Shown: positions 1 through 8,531 of the stretch, piece after piece
Layout of the letters: each line of letters opens with the position of its first letter
Position numbering within the stretch: position 1 is the first letter of the stretch
From: DATBLE01 sp963734065
GTDB taxonomy: Bacteria; Actinomycetota; Thermoleophilia; Gaiellales; Gaiellaceae
Direction of reading: 5' to 3'
DNA: 64,000 bases
Assembly (NCBI GenBank): GCA_963734065.1
Contig: CAVTFN010000005.1
Coordinates: 992,001 to 1,056,000 of the forward strand
The notes under the pieces: generated by a model
Seen by the model: the letters and a program-made list of their open reading frames with translations, nothing else
The model's database searches: none
Told to the model about the DNA's origin: nothing
Position numbers and translations under genes: made by a program

Positions 1-1064
1 GCATCGTCGTCGCCGAGATGGCCCGCGCGGGCGGCCGCGTCCGCACCTTCACTGTCGGATTCGGCGACGACCGGTACGACGAACGTGCCTACGCCCGCGC
101 CGTGGCCAACCGCTTCGGCACCGAGCACGAGGAGCTCGTCGTCGATCCGGACGCCACCGATCTCCTCCCCCGGCTCGCGCGGACGTTCGACGAGCCGCTC
201 GGAGACGAGGCAGCGCTCCCGCAGTTCGTCGTCAGCGAGCTGGCGCGACGGCACGTGACGGTCGCGCTCACGGGCGACGGCGGCGACGAGGCATTCGCGG
301 GCTACGAGCGGTATGCGGCGATCGGTCTCGCGGATCGCGTGGCGCTGCCCGGGGCGGGCACGGCCGCCCGCGCGCTGCGCTGGGCCGGCCGCGGCGAGCC
401 GCGGTCGCGCGCGAACCGCGCGGGCCGGCTCCTGGAGGTCGCTTCGTCACCCGCGGAGACGCGCTACGGGCAGCTGATGGAGGTCTTCCCGGCCGCGCTG
501 CGGGCGGAGCTGTGGGAGCCGGCGTTCGTGGCGGAGCCCGTGCCTGCGTGGGAGCTGCTCGGCCCCGCCGGGGACGGGATCTCGGACCTCCAGCGCCTCG
601 ACATCCGCACGTACCTGCCCGGCGACCTGCTGCTGAAGGCGGACCTCGCCTCGATGGCGCACTCGCTGGAGGTTCGCTCGCCGCTCCTCGACCACGCCGT
701 CCTCGAGCTCGGCATCGCGCTCCCCGACCGGCTGAAGGTCGACGGTCGCCGCGGCAAGGTCGCGCTCCGCCGCGCGTTCGCGGATGCGCTCCCGCCGCTC
801 GTCGCGACGCGCGGCAAGACCGGGTTCGGCGTCCCGATCGCGCGCTGGTTCCGCGAGGACCTGCGGACGCTCACAGGCGACGTCCTGCTCGGCGAGACGG
901 CCCGCGCACGCGGGCTGTTCCGGCCGGGACCCGTCGCCCGGCTCCTGCACGAGCACGTCTCCGGCCGCGCCGACCACGCGCACCGACTCTGGTGCCTCCT
1001 GATGCTCGAGCTCTGGCAGCGCGAGCACATCGACACCGCCTCGCGCTCCGCGGTCGCAGCGTGA
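1..1064 (+). CDS. asnB: Asparagine synthase (glutamine-hydrolysing), C-terminal part
   Basis: This is the C-terminal synthetase domain of a class B asparagine synthase; the reading frame is open to the left edge, so the N-terminal glutaminase domain lies outside. The family adenylates aspartate and transfers ammonia to it. In surface-glycan loci, homologues often amidate uronic acids or other sugar acids. Visible hallmarks are TGDGGDEAFAGYERY and the DLLLKADLASMAHSLEVRSPLLDH-type region that shapes the ATP/substrate pocket, followed by KTGFGVPIARWFREDL. The stop overlaps the GTG of the next gene (GTGA), so the two are co-transcribed. A role in decorating the polysaccharide made here is inferred from context only. 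Confidence 0.9.
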   Translation, partial: IVVAEMARAGGRVRTFTVGFGDDRYDERAYARAVANRFGTEHEELVVDPDATDLLPRLARTFDEPLGDEAALPQFVVSELARRHVTVALTGDGGDEAFAGYERYAAIGLADRVALPGAGTAARALRWAGRGEPRSRANRAGRLLEVASSPAETRYGQLMEVFPAALRAELWEPAFVAEPVPAWELLGPAGDGISDLQRLDIRTYLPGDLLLKADLASMAHSLEVRSPLLDHAVLELGIALPDRLKVDGRRGKVALRRAFADALPPLVATRGKTGFGVPIARWFREDLRTLTGDVLLGETARARGLFRPGPVARLLHEHVSGRADHAHRLWCLLMLELWQREHIDTASRSAVAA

Positions 1065-2308
1065 CCCGCCGGCCCTGGCTGATCGTGGCCGCCGTGGCGG
1101 CGGTGCCTCGGCTGGCCGTGCTCCTGGTCGAGCGCCGCGACATCCTCACCGCGTTCACCGAGAAGAGCGACGACATCGCGCAGGTCTTCCTGAAGACGGG
1201 CACCTTCGGGTTCGTCCCGGGCCACCCGACCGCGTGGACGCAGCCGCTGTACGCGTGGTTCCTGATCCCGATCTACTGGATCTTCGGCCGGTCGTGGTGG
1301 GCGGTCGGCCTCATCCAGATCGCGGTCGCGGTCGGGACGGCGCTGCTCGTCTACGAGCTCGGGCGGCGGTTCGTCTCGAAGCGGGTCGGCCTGGTCGCGG
1401 CCTGCGTGGCGACCCTGAACCCGTATCTGATCTGGCACGACGTCCACGAGAACCGCGAGATCCTCGACCAGCTCCTCGCGGTCGCGATCGTGCTGCTGAC
1501 GATGGTCCTGGCGGGCCGGCGGTCGCTGTGGCTCGGCGCCGTCCTCGGCATCACGCTTGCGCTCGCGATCCTGGGCAACACGCGGCTCCTGTTCCTGCCG
1601 CTGATCTGCTGCGCGTTCCTGGTCGGCCGGGAGCAACGGACGTGGGCGGTCGCCGGGGTCGTGCTGGCGGGCTGCGCGCTGGCGCTCGTGCCCTGGGTCG
1701 TGCGCAACAAGGTGTCGGTCGGCTGCTTCACGCTGACGACCGACACGCGGGCGCTGTGGAAGGCGAACAACCCGAACACCTACGCCACGCTCGCAGCCGG
1801 CAAGTGGATCGACGACGTGCCGCCGCTGCCGAACGAGCCGCCGACGCCCGAGTTCGCCGGCGCCTACTACAAGGTCTACGGCAAGGTCCTGCCCGTGGAC
1901 GAGTGCGCGCGGATGCGCTTCTACCGCCATCTCGTGTTCGAGTTCTGGCGCGACCATCCCGGCGAGAAGGCGAAGCTGGCCGGGCAGGCGTCGTGGATGC
2001 TCTGGGATCCGCAGGCGATCCGCACCGAGGGGCGCGCCGAGTCGGGCGGGGCAGTCGACGTGCTGCGTGAGTGGGCGCAGCCGGCCTACTCGATCGCGCT
2101 GTTCGTGCTCGGGATCCTGGGGGTTTGGCTGCTGCCGGGGCGGCTGGCGCTGTTCGGCGTGGTGCTCCTCGCATACCAGACGCTGGTGGCGATGGGCTTC
2201 GCGGGCGCAACGCGCTACCGGGTGCCGTGGGACTTCCTGATCGCGCTCTCAGCGACGGCGGCGATGTGGTGGGCAATCGATCGGCGACGGAGGCGGTCAG
2301 TCGCGTGA
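1061..2308 (+). CDS. GT39-like integral membrane glycosyltransferase
   Basis: A 415-residue multispanning membrane protein resembling GT-C glycosyltransferases of the ArnT/PMT type, which move sugars from polyprenyl-phosphate donors on the outer face of the membrane. The GTG start overlaps the upstream stop (GTGA). After the first hydrophobic segment there is an acidic EKSDD loop, the position where GT-C enzymes carry catalytic aspartates. About nine hydrophobic stretches follow (for example VLLTMVLAGRRSLWLGAVLG), with a long soluble loop between residues of roughly 215 and 300. It also overlaps the next glycosyltransferase start. The sugar and acceptor cannot be read from the sequence. Confidence 0.75.
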   Translation: MTRRPWLIVAAVAAVPRLAVLLVERRDILTAFTEKSDDIAQVFLKTGTFGFVPGHPTAWTQPLYAWFLIPIYWIFGRSWWAVGLIQIAVAVGTALLVYELGRRFVSKRVGLVAACVATLNPYLIWHDVHENREILDQLLAVAIVLLTMVLAGRRSLWLGAVLGITLALAILGNTRLLFLPLICCAFLVGREQRTWAVAGVVLAGCALALVPWVVRNKVSVGCFTLTTDTRALWKANNPNTYATLAAGKWIDDVPPLPNEPPTPEFAGAYYKVYGKVLPVDECARMRFYRHLVFEFWRDHPGEKAKLAGQASWMLWDPQAIRTEGRAESGGAVDVLREWAQPAYSIALFVLGILGVWLLPGRLALFGVVLLAYQTLVAMGFAGATRYRVPWDFLIALSATAAMWWAIDRRRRRSVA

Positions 2309-3366
2309 GGGTTGTGCACGTCCACCGGATCCGGGGCATCGGCGGATCGGAGCGGCACCTGCTGACGCTGCTGTCCGCGCTGGCGGGACGCGGAGTCGAG
2401 CCGGTGTTCCTCGGGCTCGACGACCCCGGTTGGCCCGTGGAGCCGTTCTACCGCGAGCTCGGCGTGGAAGCGGTGCGTCTCTCGTGTCCGCGGGATCTCG
2501 ATCCCGGGCTGCTGCGGCGCGCCCGGCGGGAGCTCGCGCGGTTGGGGCCGGACGTCGTCCACACGCACCTGGTGCACGGGGACGTCTACGGAGGGCTCGG
2601 CGCAGGGAAGGCGCCGGTGGTCTCGACCAAGCACAACGACGACCCGTTCCGGCGCGGGCCGTTCCGGCACGTCGAGCGCATGCTCACGCGGCGGGCGTCG
2701 CGGGTGATCACGATCTCCGAGGCGCTGCGCCGGTATTGCATCGACGCGGTCGGGCTGCCCGCGGAGAAGATCGAGGTCGTCCACTACGGGCTGGACGGCC
2801 TGCCCGCACCCTGGGGCGACAACCCGGAGGTGGCCGTGCTGGACGACGCGCGGATCCTGCTGTGCGTCTCGCGACTCGCGGAGCAGAAGGGCGTCGACGT
2901 CGCCGTCCGGGCACTGGCGCGGGTGCGCGAGGTCGAGCCGCGGGCGGTGCTCGTCGTGCTCGGCGAGGGGCCGGAGCGGGCGCGGCTCGAGGCGGACGGT
3001 GTGTTCCTGCCGGGGCGCGTCGGCGACGTGGCGTCGTGGTACCGCCGCGCCGAGCTGCTCGTCCACCCGGCACGCTGGGAGGGCTTCGGGTTGGCGCTGC
3101 TGGAGGCGATGCTTGCCGCGAAGCCGGTGGTGGCGACACGCGTGAGTGCCGCGCCCGAGCTCGTCGTCGAGGGCGAGACGGGAGTGCTCGTGCCGCCGGA
3201 CGATGCGGACGCGCTGGCCGCCGCTGTTCTGGCGCTGCTGGCCGACCCGGCGCGGGCGGCGGCAATGGGCGAGGCCGGCCTGGAGCGGGCGAGGAGCGAG
3301 TTCTCGGTGGCGAGGATGGTCGAGCGGACCGCGGGCGTCTACGCGGCGGTCAGCGCAGAGCGATAG
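2305..3366 (+). CDS. GT4 family glycosyltransferase
   Basis: A 353-residue retaining glycosyltransferase of the GT4 (group 1) type. The GTG start gives MRVVHVHRIRGIGGSERHLL, the usual first strand plus the glycine-rich acceptor loop. The C-terminal Rossmann half shows LLCVSRLAEQKGVDVAVRAL and the donor-binding E-x7-E region EGFGLALLEAMLAAKPVVAT. It probably adds one sugar to the lipid-linked repeat unit at the cytoplasmic membrane. It overlaps the preceding gene by 4 bp. Its 3' end overlaps the convergent gene at 3339 by 28 bp. Donor and acceptor are unknown. Confidence 0.88.
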   Translation: MRVVHVHRIRGIGGSERHLLTLLSALAGRGVEPVFLGLDDPGWPVEPFYRELGVEAVRLSCPRDLDPGLLRRARRELARLGPDVVHTHLVHGDVYGGLGAGKAPVVSTKHNDDPFRRGPFRHVERMLTRRASRVITISEALRRYCIDAVGLPAEKIEVVHYGLDGLPAPWGDNPEVAVLDDARILLCVSRLAEQKGVDVAVRALARVREVEPRAVLVVLGEGPERARLEADGVFLPGRVGDVASWYRRAELLVHPARWEGFGLALLEAMLAAKPVVATRVSAAPELVVEGETGVLVPPDDADALAAAVLALLADPARAAAMGEAGLERARSEFSVARMVERTAGVYAAVSAER

Positions 3367-4436
3367 AGGATCTCGGTCCGGTCGACGCAGCGCTCCTCCA
3401 GGAAATCGCGGAGCGCGCGGTCGCGGCCCGCGCGGCCCATGTGCGCGGCGAGCTCGAGGTTGCCGGCCAGCCGGACGATCGCCTCGCGCAGCGGCTCCGC
3501 CTCACCGGGGGCGACCAGGATCCCCGTTTCACCGTCGCGGACGAGCTCGCCGAGGCCGCCGATCTCGGCTGCGATCACCGGCCGGGCGCGTTCCATCGCC
3601 TCCAGCGCGACCATCCCGAAGCCCTCGCCCATCGAGGGGACGACGACGACGGCCGCCTGCTCGATCGCATGCTGGATCGGGGTGACGTGGCCGAGGAAGC
3701 GGACGGCATCCGCAACGCCGAGCTCGCGGGCGAGCGCGCGTAGGGCGGGCTCGAGTGGGCCGCGGCCGGCGACGTCCAGCTCGAGGCCGGGTACCACCTG
3801 CCGCGCAGCGGCGAACGCCCGCAGCAGCACGATGTGGCCCTTGATCGGGATCAGCCGCCCGACGCACAGCAGTCGAGGCGTCCCGCCCACGTACGGGACC
3901 GGCTCGCCGTTCGGGGTGATCCCGTAGTGGACGATCTCGAAGCTGTCCTCCTCGAAGCCTTCCGTGTCCGCGAGGTAGCGGGCGAGGCCGCGGGAGATGG
4001 CGATGTGCACGTGCGCGAGGCTGGCGACGGTTCGGTCGCCGAGCGCGAATGCCCTGCCCTCGCGGAACTCGTTGAAGCCGTGCTTGGTCGAGAAGCGCAC
4101 CGGCACGCGCGCCAGCAGTCCGGCCATCTGGCCGTAGGCATCGGCGTGGACGAGATGCGTGTGCAGGATCTCCGGACGGCGGCGGGCCAGGTAGCCGCCG
4201 AGCTCGAAGAAGGCGAACGGGTCGACGTCGGCGCGCAACCGCATCGTGTCGAGCGGCACGCCGGTCGCCTCCAGCGCGCGGGCGAAGTCCCAGGCGCCGG
4301 GCTCGTCCTCGTGGAGCATCAGCATCCGGATGTCCCACCCGCGCTCCCGCAGCCGCGGCAGCAGCGAGAGCAGGTGCGCCTCCGAACCGGAGATCCCGGC
4401 GACCTTCTGCAGGTGGAGCACGCGTGTCCCGGTCAT
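3339..4436 (-). CDS. GT4 family glycosyltransferase
   Basis: A 365-residue GT4 enzyme. I chose the ATG at 4436 because MTGTRVLHLQKVAGISGSEA is the conserved start of this fold and a GAGGGG Shine-Dalgarno sits about 7 bases upstream; longer in-frame extensions run into a palindrome-rich spacer. It has the glycine-rich GISGSEAHL loop near the N-terminus, LLCVGRLIPIKGH, and the donor-site motif GEGFGMVALEAMERARPVIA. It resembles the 2305 gene on the opposite strand, including RFSTKHGFNEFREG versus VVSTKHNDDPFRRG, so the pair are probably paralogues. It is separated from the minus-strand operon above it by about 160 bases of palindromic sequence. Confidence 0.87.
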   Translation of the reverse strand: MTGTRVLHLQKVAGISGSEAHLLSLLPRLRERGWDIRMLMLHEDEPGAWDFARALEATGVPLDTMRLRADVDPFAFFELGGYLARRRPEILHTHLVHADAYGQMAGLLARVPVRFSTKHGFNEFREGRAFALGDRTVASLAHVHIAISRGLARYLADTEGFEEDSFEIVHYGITPNGEPVPYVGGTPRLLCVGRLIPIKGHIVLLRAFAAARQVVPGLELDVAGRGPLEPALRALARELGVADAVRFLGHVTPIQHAIEQAAVVVVPSMGEGFGMVALEAMERARPVIAAEIGGLGELVRDGETGILVAPGEAEPLREAIVRLAGNLELAAHMGRAGRDRALRDFLEERCVDRTEILYRSALTAA

Positions 4437-4454
4437 CCATGTCCCCTCGGGCGT

Positions 4455-4564
4455 TGTCCCGGGGACAGTCCCATTTGCCCACGTCCGGACGTGGCCGCCC
4501 CGGATCGGCGCCGCGTGGTTGAGCCGTCGCTCGTCCGTTCCGGCCAGGTCCAAGGGACTGTCCC
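4455..4564. repeat. REP-like palindrome cluster in spacer
   Basis: The 163-base gap between two minus-strand glycosyltransferase genes holds several palindromes. They are TGTCCC-G-GGGACA at 4455-4467, GGGAC-A-GTCCC at 4462-4472, a perfect 16-base palindrome CCACGTCCGGACGTGG at 4479-4494, and GGGAC-T-GTCCC at 4554-4564. The two GGGAC/GTCCC elements face each other about 80 bases apart, as in REP/BIME-type repeats. They could form mRNA hairpins between the two cistrons. No RAYT transposase is present in the window. Confidence 0.55.
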
Positions 4565-4599
4565 CCGAAATCGGCTCGACGGGTCATGGCGCATCGGGC

Positions 4600-5640
4600 T
4601 CATGTTGCCGCCTCGACCACCGCCGCCGCCCACGACTCGACGGAGTGTTCCGCAGCGACCCGGTCGCGGAGCGTGCGACCCAGCGCCTGCCGCTCCTCCG
4701 GCTTCCGGGCGCCGAGCATCAGGAGCCGGTCGGCGAGCAACCTCGGATCGTCGCGGTCGAAGCGGAGCTCGTCCGGCAGCAGCGAGTCGAACGCCGGGTT
4801 GGAGGCGATCGCCGGCGTGCAGGCCGCGCACGCCTCGTAGACCACCTTGTCCGTCGCGCCGGCGCGCATGTTGTTGACGAGGACGTCGGCCCTGGTGAGC
4901 AGCTCGGGGACCTCGCTGCGCAGCACCGCGTGGCCGAGCTTCACCCGGCGGGCGAGGTCGAGCTCCTCGACCAGCCGCTCCAGCTCGGAGCGGTGCGCCC
5001 GCTCCGCGGGGTTCAGCGCCGGCCCGTAGGCCTCCAGCCGCAGGTCGAGCCCGTCGTCGAGTGCGAGCCGAACCCCGCGCAGCACGACCTCGAGCCCCTT
5101 CGCCGGTGAGTACCGCCCGAGGACGAGCGCGCGGAGATCATCGTGCGCCGGCCTGCCGTCCGCGCAGACGAACTCGGCGAGTTCGATCCCGTGCCCGATC
5201 CCGCGCACCTTCGGCGAGTCGATCGGAAAGGTCCGCCGGTCGACGCTGAGCACGGTGTTCGAGACCCGCTCGGCCAGCCGCAACGTCCGCGACACGCTCC
5301 AGTGCGTGTACCAGAGCAGCACCTTCACGCCCAGCGGGCGCGCGAACGGCGCCGCCAGCACCGCGTAGATCGGGCACATGTGTGCGACCACCGCAGCAGG
5401 CTTCGGCCGCCTCGCGAGCTCGGCGGCGAGCGCCGACTCGAACTTCGCGCCGCGCCCTGCCTGCATCCGCGCCCCGAAGGACCGGACGCGGCAGTTCGCC
5501 GGCAGCACCTCCGGCAGCGCCCGGTCGGCGAGCACGACCACCTCGTCCACCTGCGCGGCGAGCGCCCGCAGCATCGGCACCGTCGCGGCCAGCGCGGGAT
5601 GGCCCGGGTCGACCTGCTGGGTGACGAAGACGAGGCGCAT
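4600..5640 (-). CDS. GT4-like glycosyltransferase
   Basis: A 346-residue GT4-fold protein starting at an ATG that shares one base with the upstream stop (TGATG). Strand one is MRLVFVTQQVDPGHPALAAT. The C-terminal half has LVLGRYSPAKGLEVVLRG, and the donor-site helix is degenerate: RAGATDKVVYEACAACTPAI keeps the second glutamate but not a standard E-x7-E. It may therefore use an unusual donor or be less typical in mechanism. It is the last gene of the tight operon that begins with the flippase at 10935. The substrate is not identifiable. Confidence 0.8.
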   Translation of the reverse strand: MRLVFVTQQVDPGHPALAATVPMLRALAAQVDEVVVLADRALPEVLPANCRVRSFGARMQAGRGAKFESALAAELARRPKPAAVVAHMCPIYAVLAAPFARPLGVKVLLWYTHWSVSRTLRLAERVSNTVLSVDRRTFPIDSPKVRGIGHGIELAEFVCADGRPAHDDLRALVLGRYSPAKGLEVVLRGVRLALDDGLDLRLEAYGPALNPAERAHRSELERLVEELDLARRVKLGHAVLRSEVPELLTRADVLVNNMRAGATDKVVYEACAACTPAIASNPAFDSLLPDELRFDRDDPRLLADRLLMLGARKPEERQALGRTLRDRVAAEHSVESWAAAVVEAAT

Positions 5641-6518
5641 CAGTAGTAGTCGGCGTCGCCGAGCGTGAACTGCCAGGCGGCCGGGTCGAGATCGAGCGGG
5701 CCGTTCAGGCCGCGGCCGATCAGATGCATGGTCAGGTGCGTCGGGACGAACCCGGCTCTGCCGAAGGCACCGCGCTGGCCCGGCGCGGGCAGGCCGAACA
5801 GGAACCGCGATCGCGCCGCACCGGCTGCGCGTCGCAGCAGGCCCGGCACCTCCTCCGTCGGCGCGACCAGGTCGGAGAGCACCGCGATCGTCCGCGAGCC
5901 CATCGGCTTCGACGGCCAGACGACCGCGTAGCCGTTGTCCGAGCAGACGGTCACGTACGGCCGCGGCGAGCCCTCGTACCGCCAGCGCAGGTGCCGCTCG
6001 TCGCGGACGATGTGGTTCCGCCAGCCGGCCGCCGAGTCCCCGTCGACGTCGAGCGCGCCCCCGACGTCACGACCCTGCCCGACGACCGGCCGTCCCCAGA
6101 TCCGGTAGTGCGCGATGTCCGACCAGCCGAGCCGGCCGAAGAACATGGGGTTCGTCACCTCGTTGCCGAAGCCGAGCACGAGCTCGATCCCCTGCTCCTG
6201 GGCCGCCTGGTCGAGCGCGCGCTGCAGCTCGGTGAAGATTCCTCGCCCGCTCGCCGCCGGCGACGTGACCGCGTGGCACGAGAACGAGACCCGCCGCTCC
6301 TCGCCGCCGATCACCATCCGCGCGAGCATGTGCGCGCCGACGCCGGCGACCTGGCCGTCGACCAGCGCCATCCGGAGGATGCTCCCCGCCGGATTCCGCT
6401 CGAACCACCACTCGAACTCCTCAGGGCTCAGCCCGCGGTTCCCCCAGGCCTCCGCCAGCAGGCGGATGTACTCGTCGCGGTGGGACGCGTCGAAGGGAAC
6501 CAGCTCGTAGGAGCTCAC
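5640..6518 (-). CDS. GNAT-family N-acetyltransferase
   Basis: A 292-residue protein with a GNAT fold in its first half: VAGVGAHMLARMVIGGEERR, then AVTSPAASGRGIFTELQRAL, where SGRGIFTEL is the acetyl-CoA pyrophosphate loop (motif A). The second half (GNEVTNPMFFGRLGWSDIA, then a long mixed region) resembles large GNAT proteins of polysaccharide loci. It probably acylates an amino sugar or a precursor in this operon. The GTG start was chosen because it overlaps the deacetylase stop (GTGA), and VSSYELVPFDASHRDEYIRL is a normal GNAT start. The acceptor is unknown. Confidence 0.78.
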   Translation of the reverse strand: MSSYELVPFDASHRDEYIRLLAEAWGNRGLSPEEFEWWFERNPAGSILRMALVDGQVAGVGAHMLARMVIGGEERRVSFSCHAVTSPAASGRGIFTELQRALDQAAQEQGIELVLGFGNEVTNPMFFGRLGWSDIAHYRIWGRPVVGQGRDVGGALDVDGDSAAGWRNHIVRDERHLRWRYEGSPRPYVTVCSDNGYAVVWPSKPMGSRTIAVLSDLVAPTEEVPGLLRRAAGAARSRFLFGLPAPGQRGAFGRAGFVPTHLTMHLIGRGLNGPLDLDPAAWQFTLGDADYY

Positions 6519-7408
6519 TTGCTGGAGGTGCCGAGCGCCGCGTTGAAGATGCGGCGCGCGTGCGTGCCCGCGATCGTGTCCTTGACCGCGATCAGGTCGC
6601 ACGCCCCGGAGAGCACGAGCTCGAACGTCCGGGACGGATACGGCTCGACGTTGTAGCGGTGCAGCTGGAGCGGGTCGCTGCCCGGGCCGTTCGAGCCGGA
6701 GATCGACGTGAACGCGACGTCGTACCCAGCCTGCTTGAGCAGGCTGAGGTGGACGAGCCGGTAGTGGGCCTCCGAGCCCTTCACGTAGGCGAACGCGCGC
6801 ACCGGCCGCTGAAGCCGGTCCTCGAGCCGGAGCTTCGACAGCGTGATCTCGCGCGCCGCCTCGTCGACCTCCAGGTCGGCGAGCGGGCGGTGGCCGATCC
6901 CGTGCGACTCGATCCTGATCCCCGCCGCCTCCAGCTCGGCGAGGTCGTCCCAGGAGAGCGGCGGATTGACGATCCCGCGCGCCGCCAGGTGCTCGTCGTG
7001 CGGAAGCGGGCGTGTGCCGGCGAGGTAGCCGACCGGAACGAAGACGACCGCTGGATACCCGTACTTCTGCAGCACCGGCGCGGCGTTCTGGAGGTTGTCG
7101 TGATAGCCGTCGTCGAACGTGATCAGCACCGCCCCGGTCGGCAGGGGCGTCCCGTGCTGGTAGTGGCCGAGCACGGCGTCGAGGTCGACCGGCTGGTAGC
7201 CGAGCTCGCCCAGCTGGGCCATCTGCTCGTCGAAGTGGCCGACCGGCACCGTCACGGAGTTCTCGGGGACGTCGTTGACCTTGTGGTACATGAGCACGCG
7301 AAGCGTCCGCTCCTCCTCGCCGTCGACCGCGCCGACGCCGGTCGCGGTCTCGCCGAGCGTGCGGTAGACGCCGTTCTTCAGCGCCTGCTTGATGCGGTCG
7401 GCACGCAC
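6515..7408 (-). CDS. Polysaccharide deacetylase (CE4/NodB family)
   Basis: A 297-residue NodB-type carbohydrate esterase that would remove N- or O-acetyl groups from a glycan. Visible family motifs are RVLMYHKVNDVPENS, the metal and catalytic TFDDGYHDN (Asp-Asp), ESHGIGHRPL (the H-x3-H pair of metal ligands) and a later RAFAYVKGSEAHY strand. Start: a GTG four bases after the upstream glycosyltransferase stop. No clear signal peptide is seen, so it may act in the cytoplasm or be membrane-attached by its N-terminal helix. It sits next to a GNAT acyltransferase, so the operon has both acylating and deacylating functions. Confidence 0.88.
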   Translation of the reverse strand: MRADRIKQALKNGVYRTLGETATGVGAVDGEEERTLRVLMYHKVNDVPENSVTVPVGHFDEQMAQLGELGYQPVDLDAVLGHYQHGTPLPTGAVLITFDDGYHDNLQNAAPVLQKYGYPAVVFVPVGYLAGTRPLPHDEHLAARGIVNPPLSWDDLAELEAAGIRIESHGIGHRPLADLEVDEAAREITLSKLRLEDRLQRPVRAFAYVKGSEAHYRLVHLSLLKQAGYDVAFTSISGSNGPGSDPLQLHRYNVEPYPSRTFELVLSGACDLIAVKDTIAGTHARRIFNAALGTSSK

Positions 7409-7412
7409 GCGC

Positions 7413-8531
7413 CTATCGTAGTCCGGCGACCAGCGCCTCCAACCGGGCCGCGTATTCCTCCGGCGTGGCCGTCCAGTCGTCCGCGCCGGCCTTCGCGCCC
7501 ACGGCCAGCCGCTCGGCCAGGGCAGTGTCCGTGAGCAGCCGGCCCAGCGCATCGGTGAGCGCCGCGGGATCCTGCGGCGGGACGAGCAGGCCGTTCTCCC
7601 CGTCGCGGACGAGGTCGACGATGCCGCCGACCCGGGACGCGACCACCGGCCGGCCGCGGCAGAACGCCTCGACCAGCACGCGCCCCATCCCCTCGCTCCG
7701 GGACGGCAGCACGAGCACGGTCGCCGCGTCGAGCGCGCGCGCCACCCCTTCGGTCGGCAGCGCCTCCGTCCACGTCGTTCGGTCCGGCAGGTCGGCGACC
7801 AGCCGTTCGACCACCTCGCGTCGCGTGCCGCGGCCGACGAGGTGCAGCGTCGCAGTGGGGACCTTCGCGGCGACGGCCCGCCAGGCCTCGGCCAGCTCGT
7901 CGATCCCCTTGTAATGCTCGAGCACACCGACGAACAGCGCTCGCGGAGGCGTGGGCAGCGGCACGGTCGGCCCGAGGAACGGCTCCAGGTCCATGAACGC
8001 GGGGAAGACGGCGGCCGGCTCGACGCCGTATGAGCGGACGAGCGCCGTCGTGTAGTCGGAGATCGTCCGCACCGCGTCGGCCCGGCGCAGCGCGGAGACC
8101 GCGACGCGATCGGCGATCGGGTTGAGCAGGCCGCGAGCCGGCGACCCGTAAAGCCGGGTGGAAGAGCGCCAGTCGCCGTGGACGTCGAGGATCACCGGCG
8201 TGCGCTCGCCCGACAGCGAACGGCCGAGCAGGACGAACCACGTCTCGTGCGCACCCTGGACGAGGACGGCGTCGGGCCGCGACCTGCGCAGCTCGCGGCG
8301 GGTGCGGAGCGGCAGACCGAGGAAGTAGAAGGCGCCGTCGAGACGGCGCGGCCGGTACGGCCCCGCGAGCTCGAAGACGCCGTCGCGTCCCGGGGCGCCG
8401 TCGACGCCGCTCGCCAGCACGCGCAGGTCGAACCGCTCGAGGAGCACGTCGAACTTCGCCTGCAGGCTCTCGCCGAGCGGCAGCCTGTACCGCGTCCGGC
8501 CGACCAGCAGCAGCCGCGCCTTCCGGCTCAC
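7413..8531 (-). CDS. GT4 family glycosyltransferase
   Basis: A 372-residue GT4 enzyme. The GTG start overlaps the upstream stop (GTGA) and gives MSRKARLLLVGRTRYRLPLG. The C-terminal domain shows RALFVGVLEHYKGIDELAEA, TLHLVGRGTRREVVERL and the donor motif SRSEGMGRVLVEAFCRGRPV. The N-terminal domain has VLVQGAHETWFVLLGRSL and VILDVHGDW, typical of GT4 acceptor domains. It lies inside the six-gene minus-strand operon (10935 down to 4600), so it probably builds the same repeat unit. The sugar is unknown. Confidence 0.87.
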   Translation of the reverse strand: MSRKARLLLVGRTRYRLPLGESLQAKFDVLLERFDLRVLASGVDGAPGRDGVFELAGPYRPRRLDGAFYFLGLPLRTRRELRRSRPDAVLVQGAHETWFVLLGRSLSGERTPVILDVHGDWRSSTRLYGSPARGLLNPIADRVAVSALRRADAVRTISDYTTALVRSYGVEPAAVFPAFMDLEPFLGPTVPLPTPPRALFVGVLEHYKGIDELAEAWRAVAAKVPTATLHLVGRGTRREVVERLVADLPDRTTWTEALPTEGVARALDAATVLVLPSRSEGMGRVLVEAFCRGRPVVASRVGGIVDLVRDGENGLLVPPQDPAALTDALGRLLTDTALAERLAVGAKAGADDWTATPEEYAARLEALVAGLR

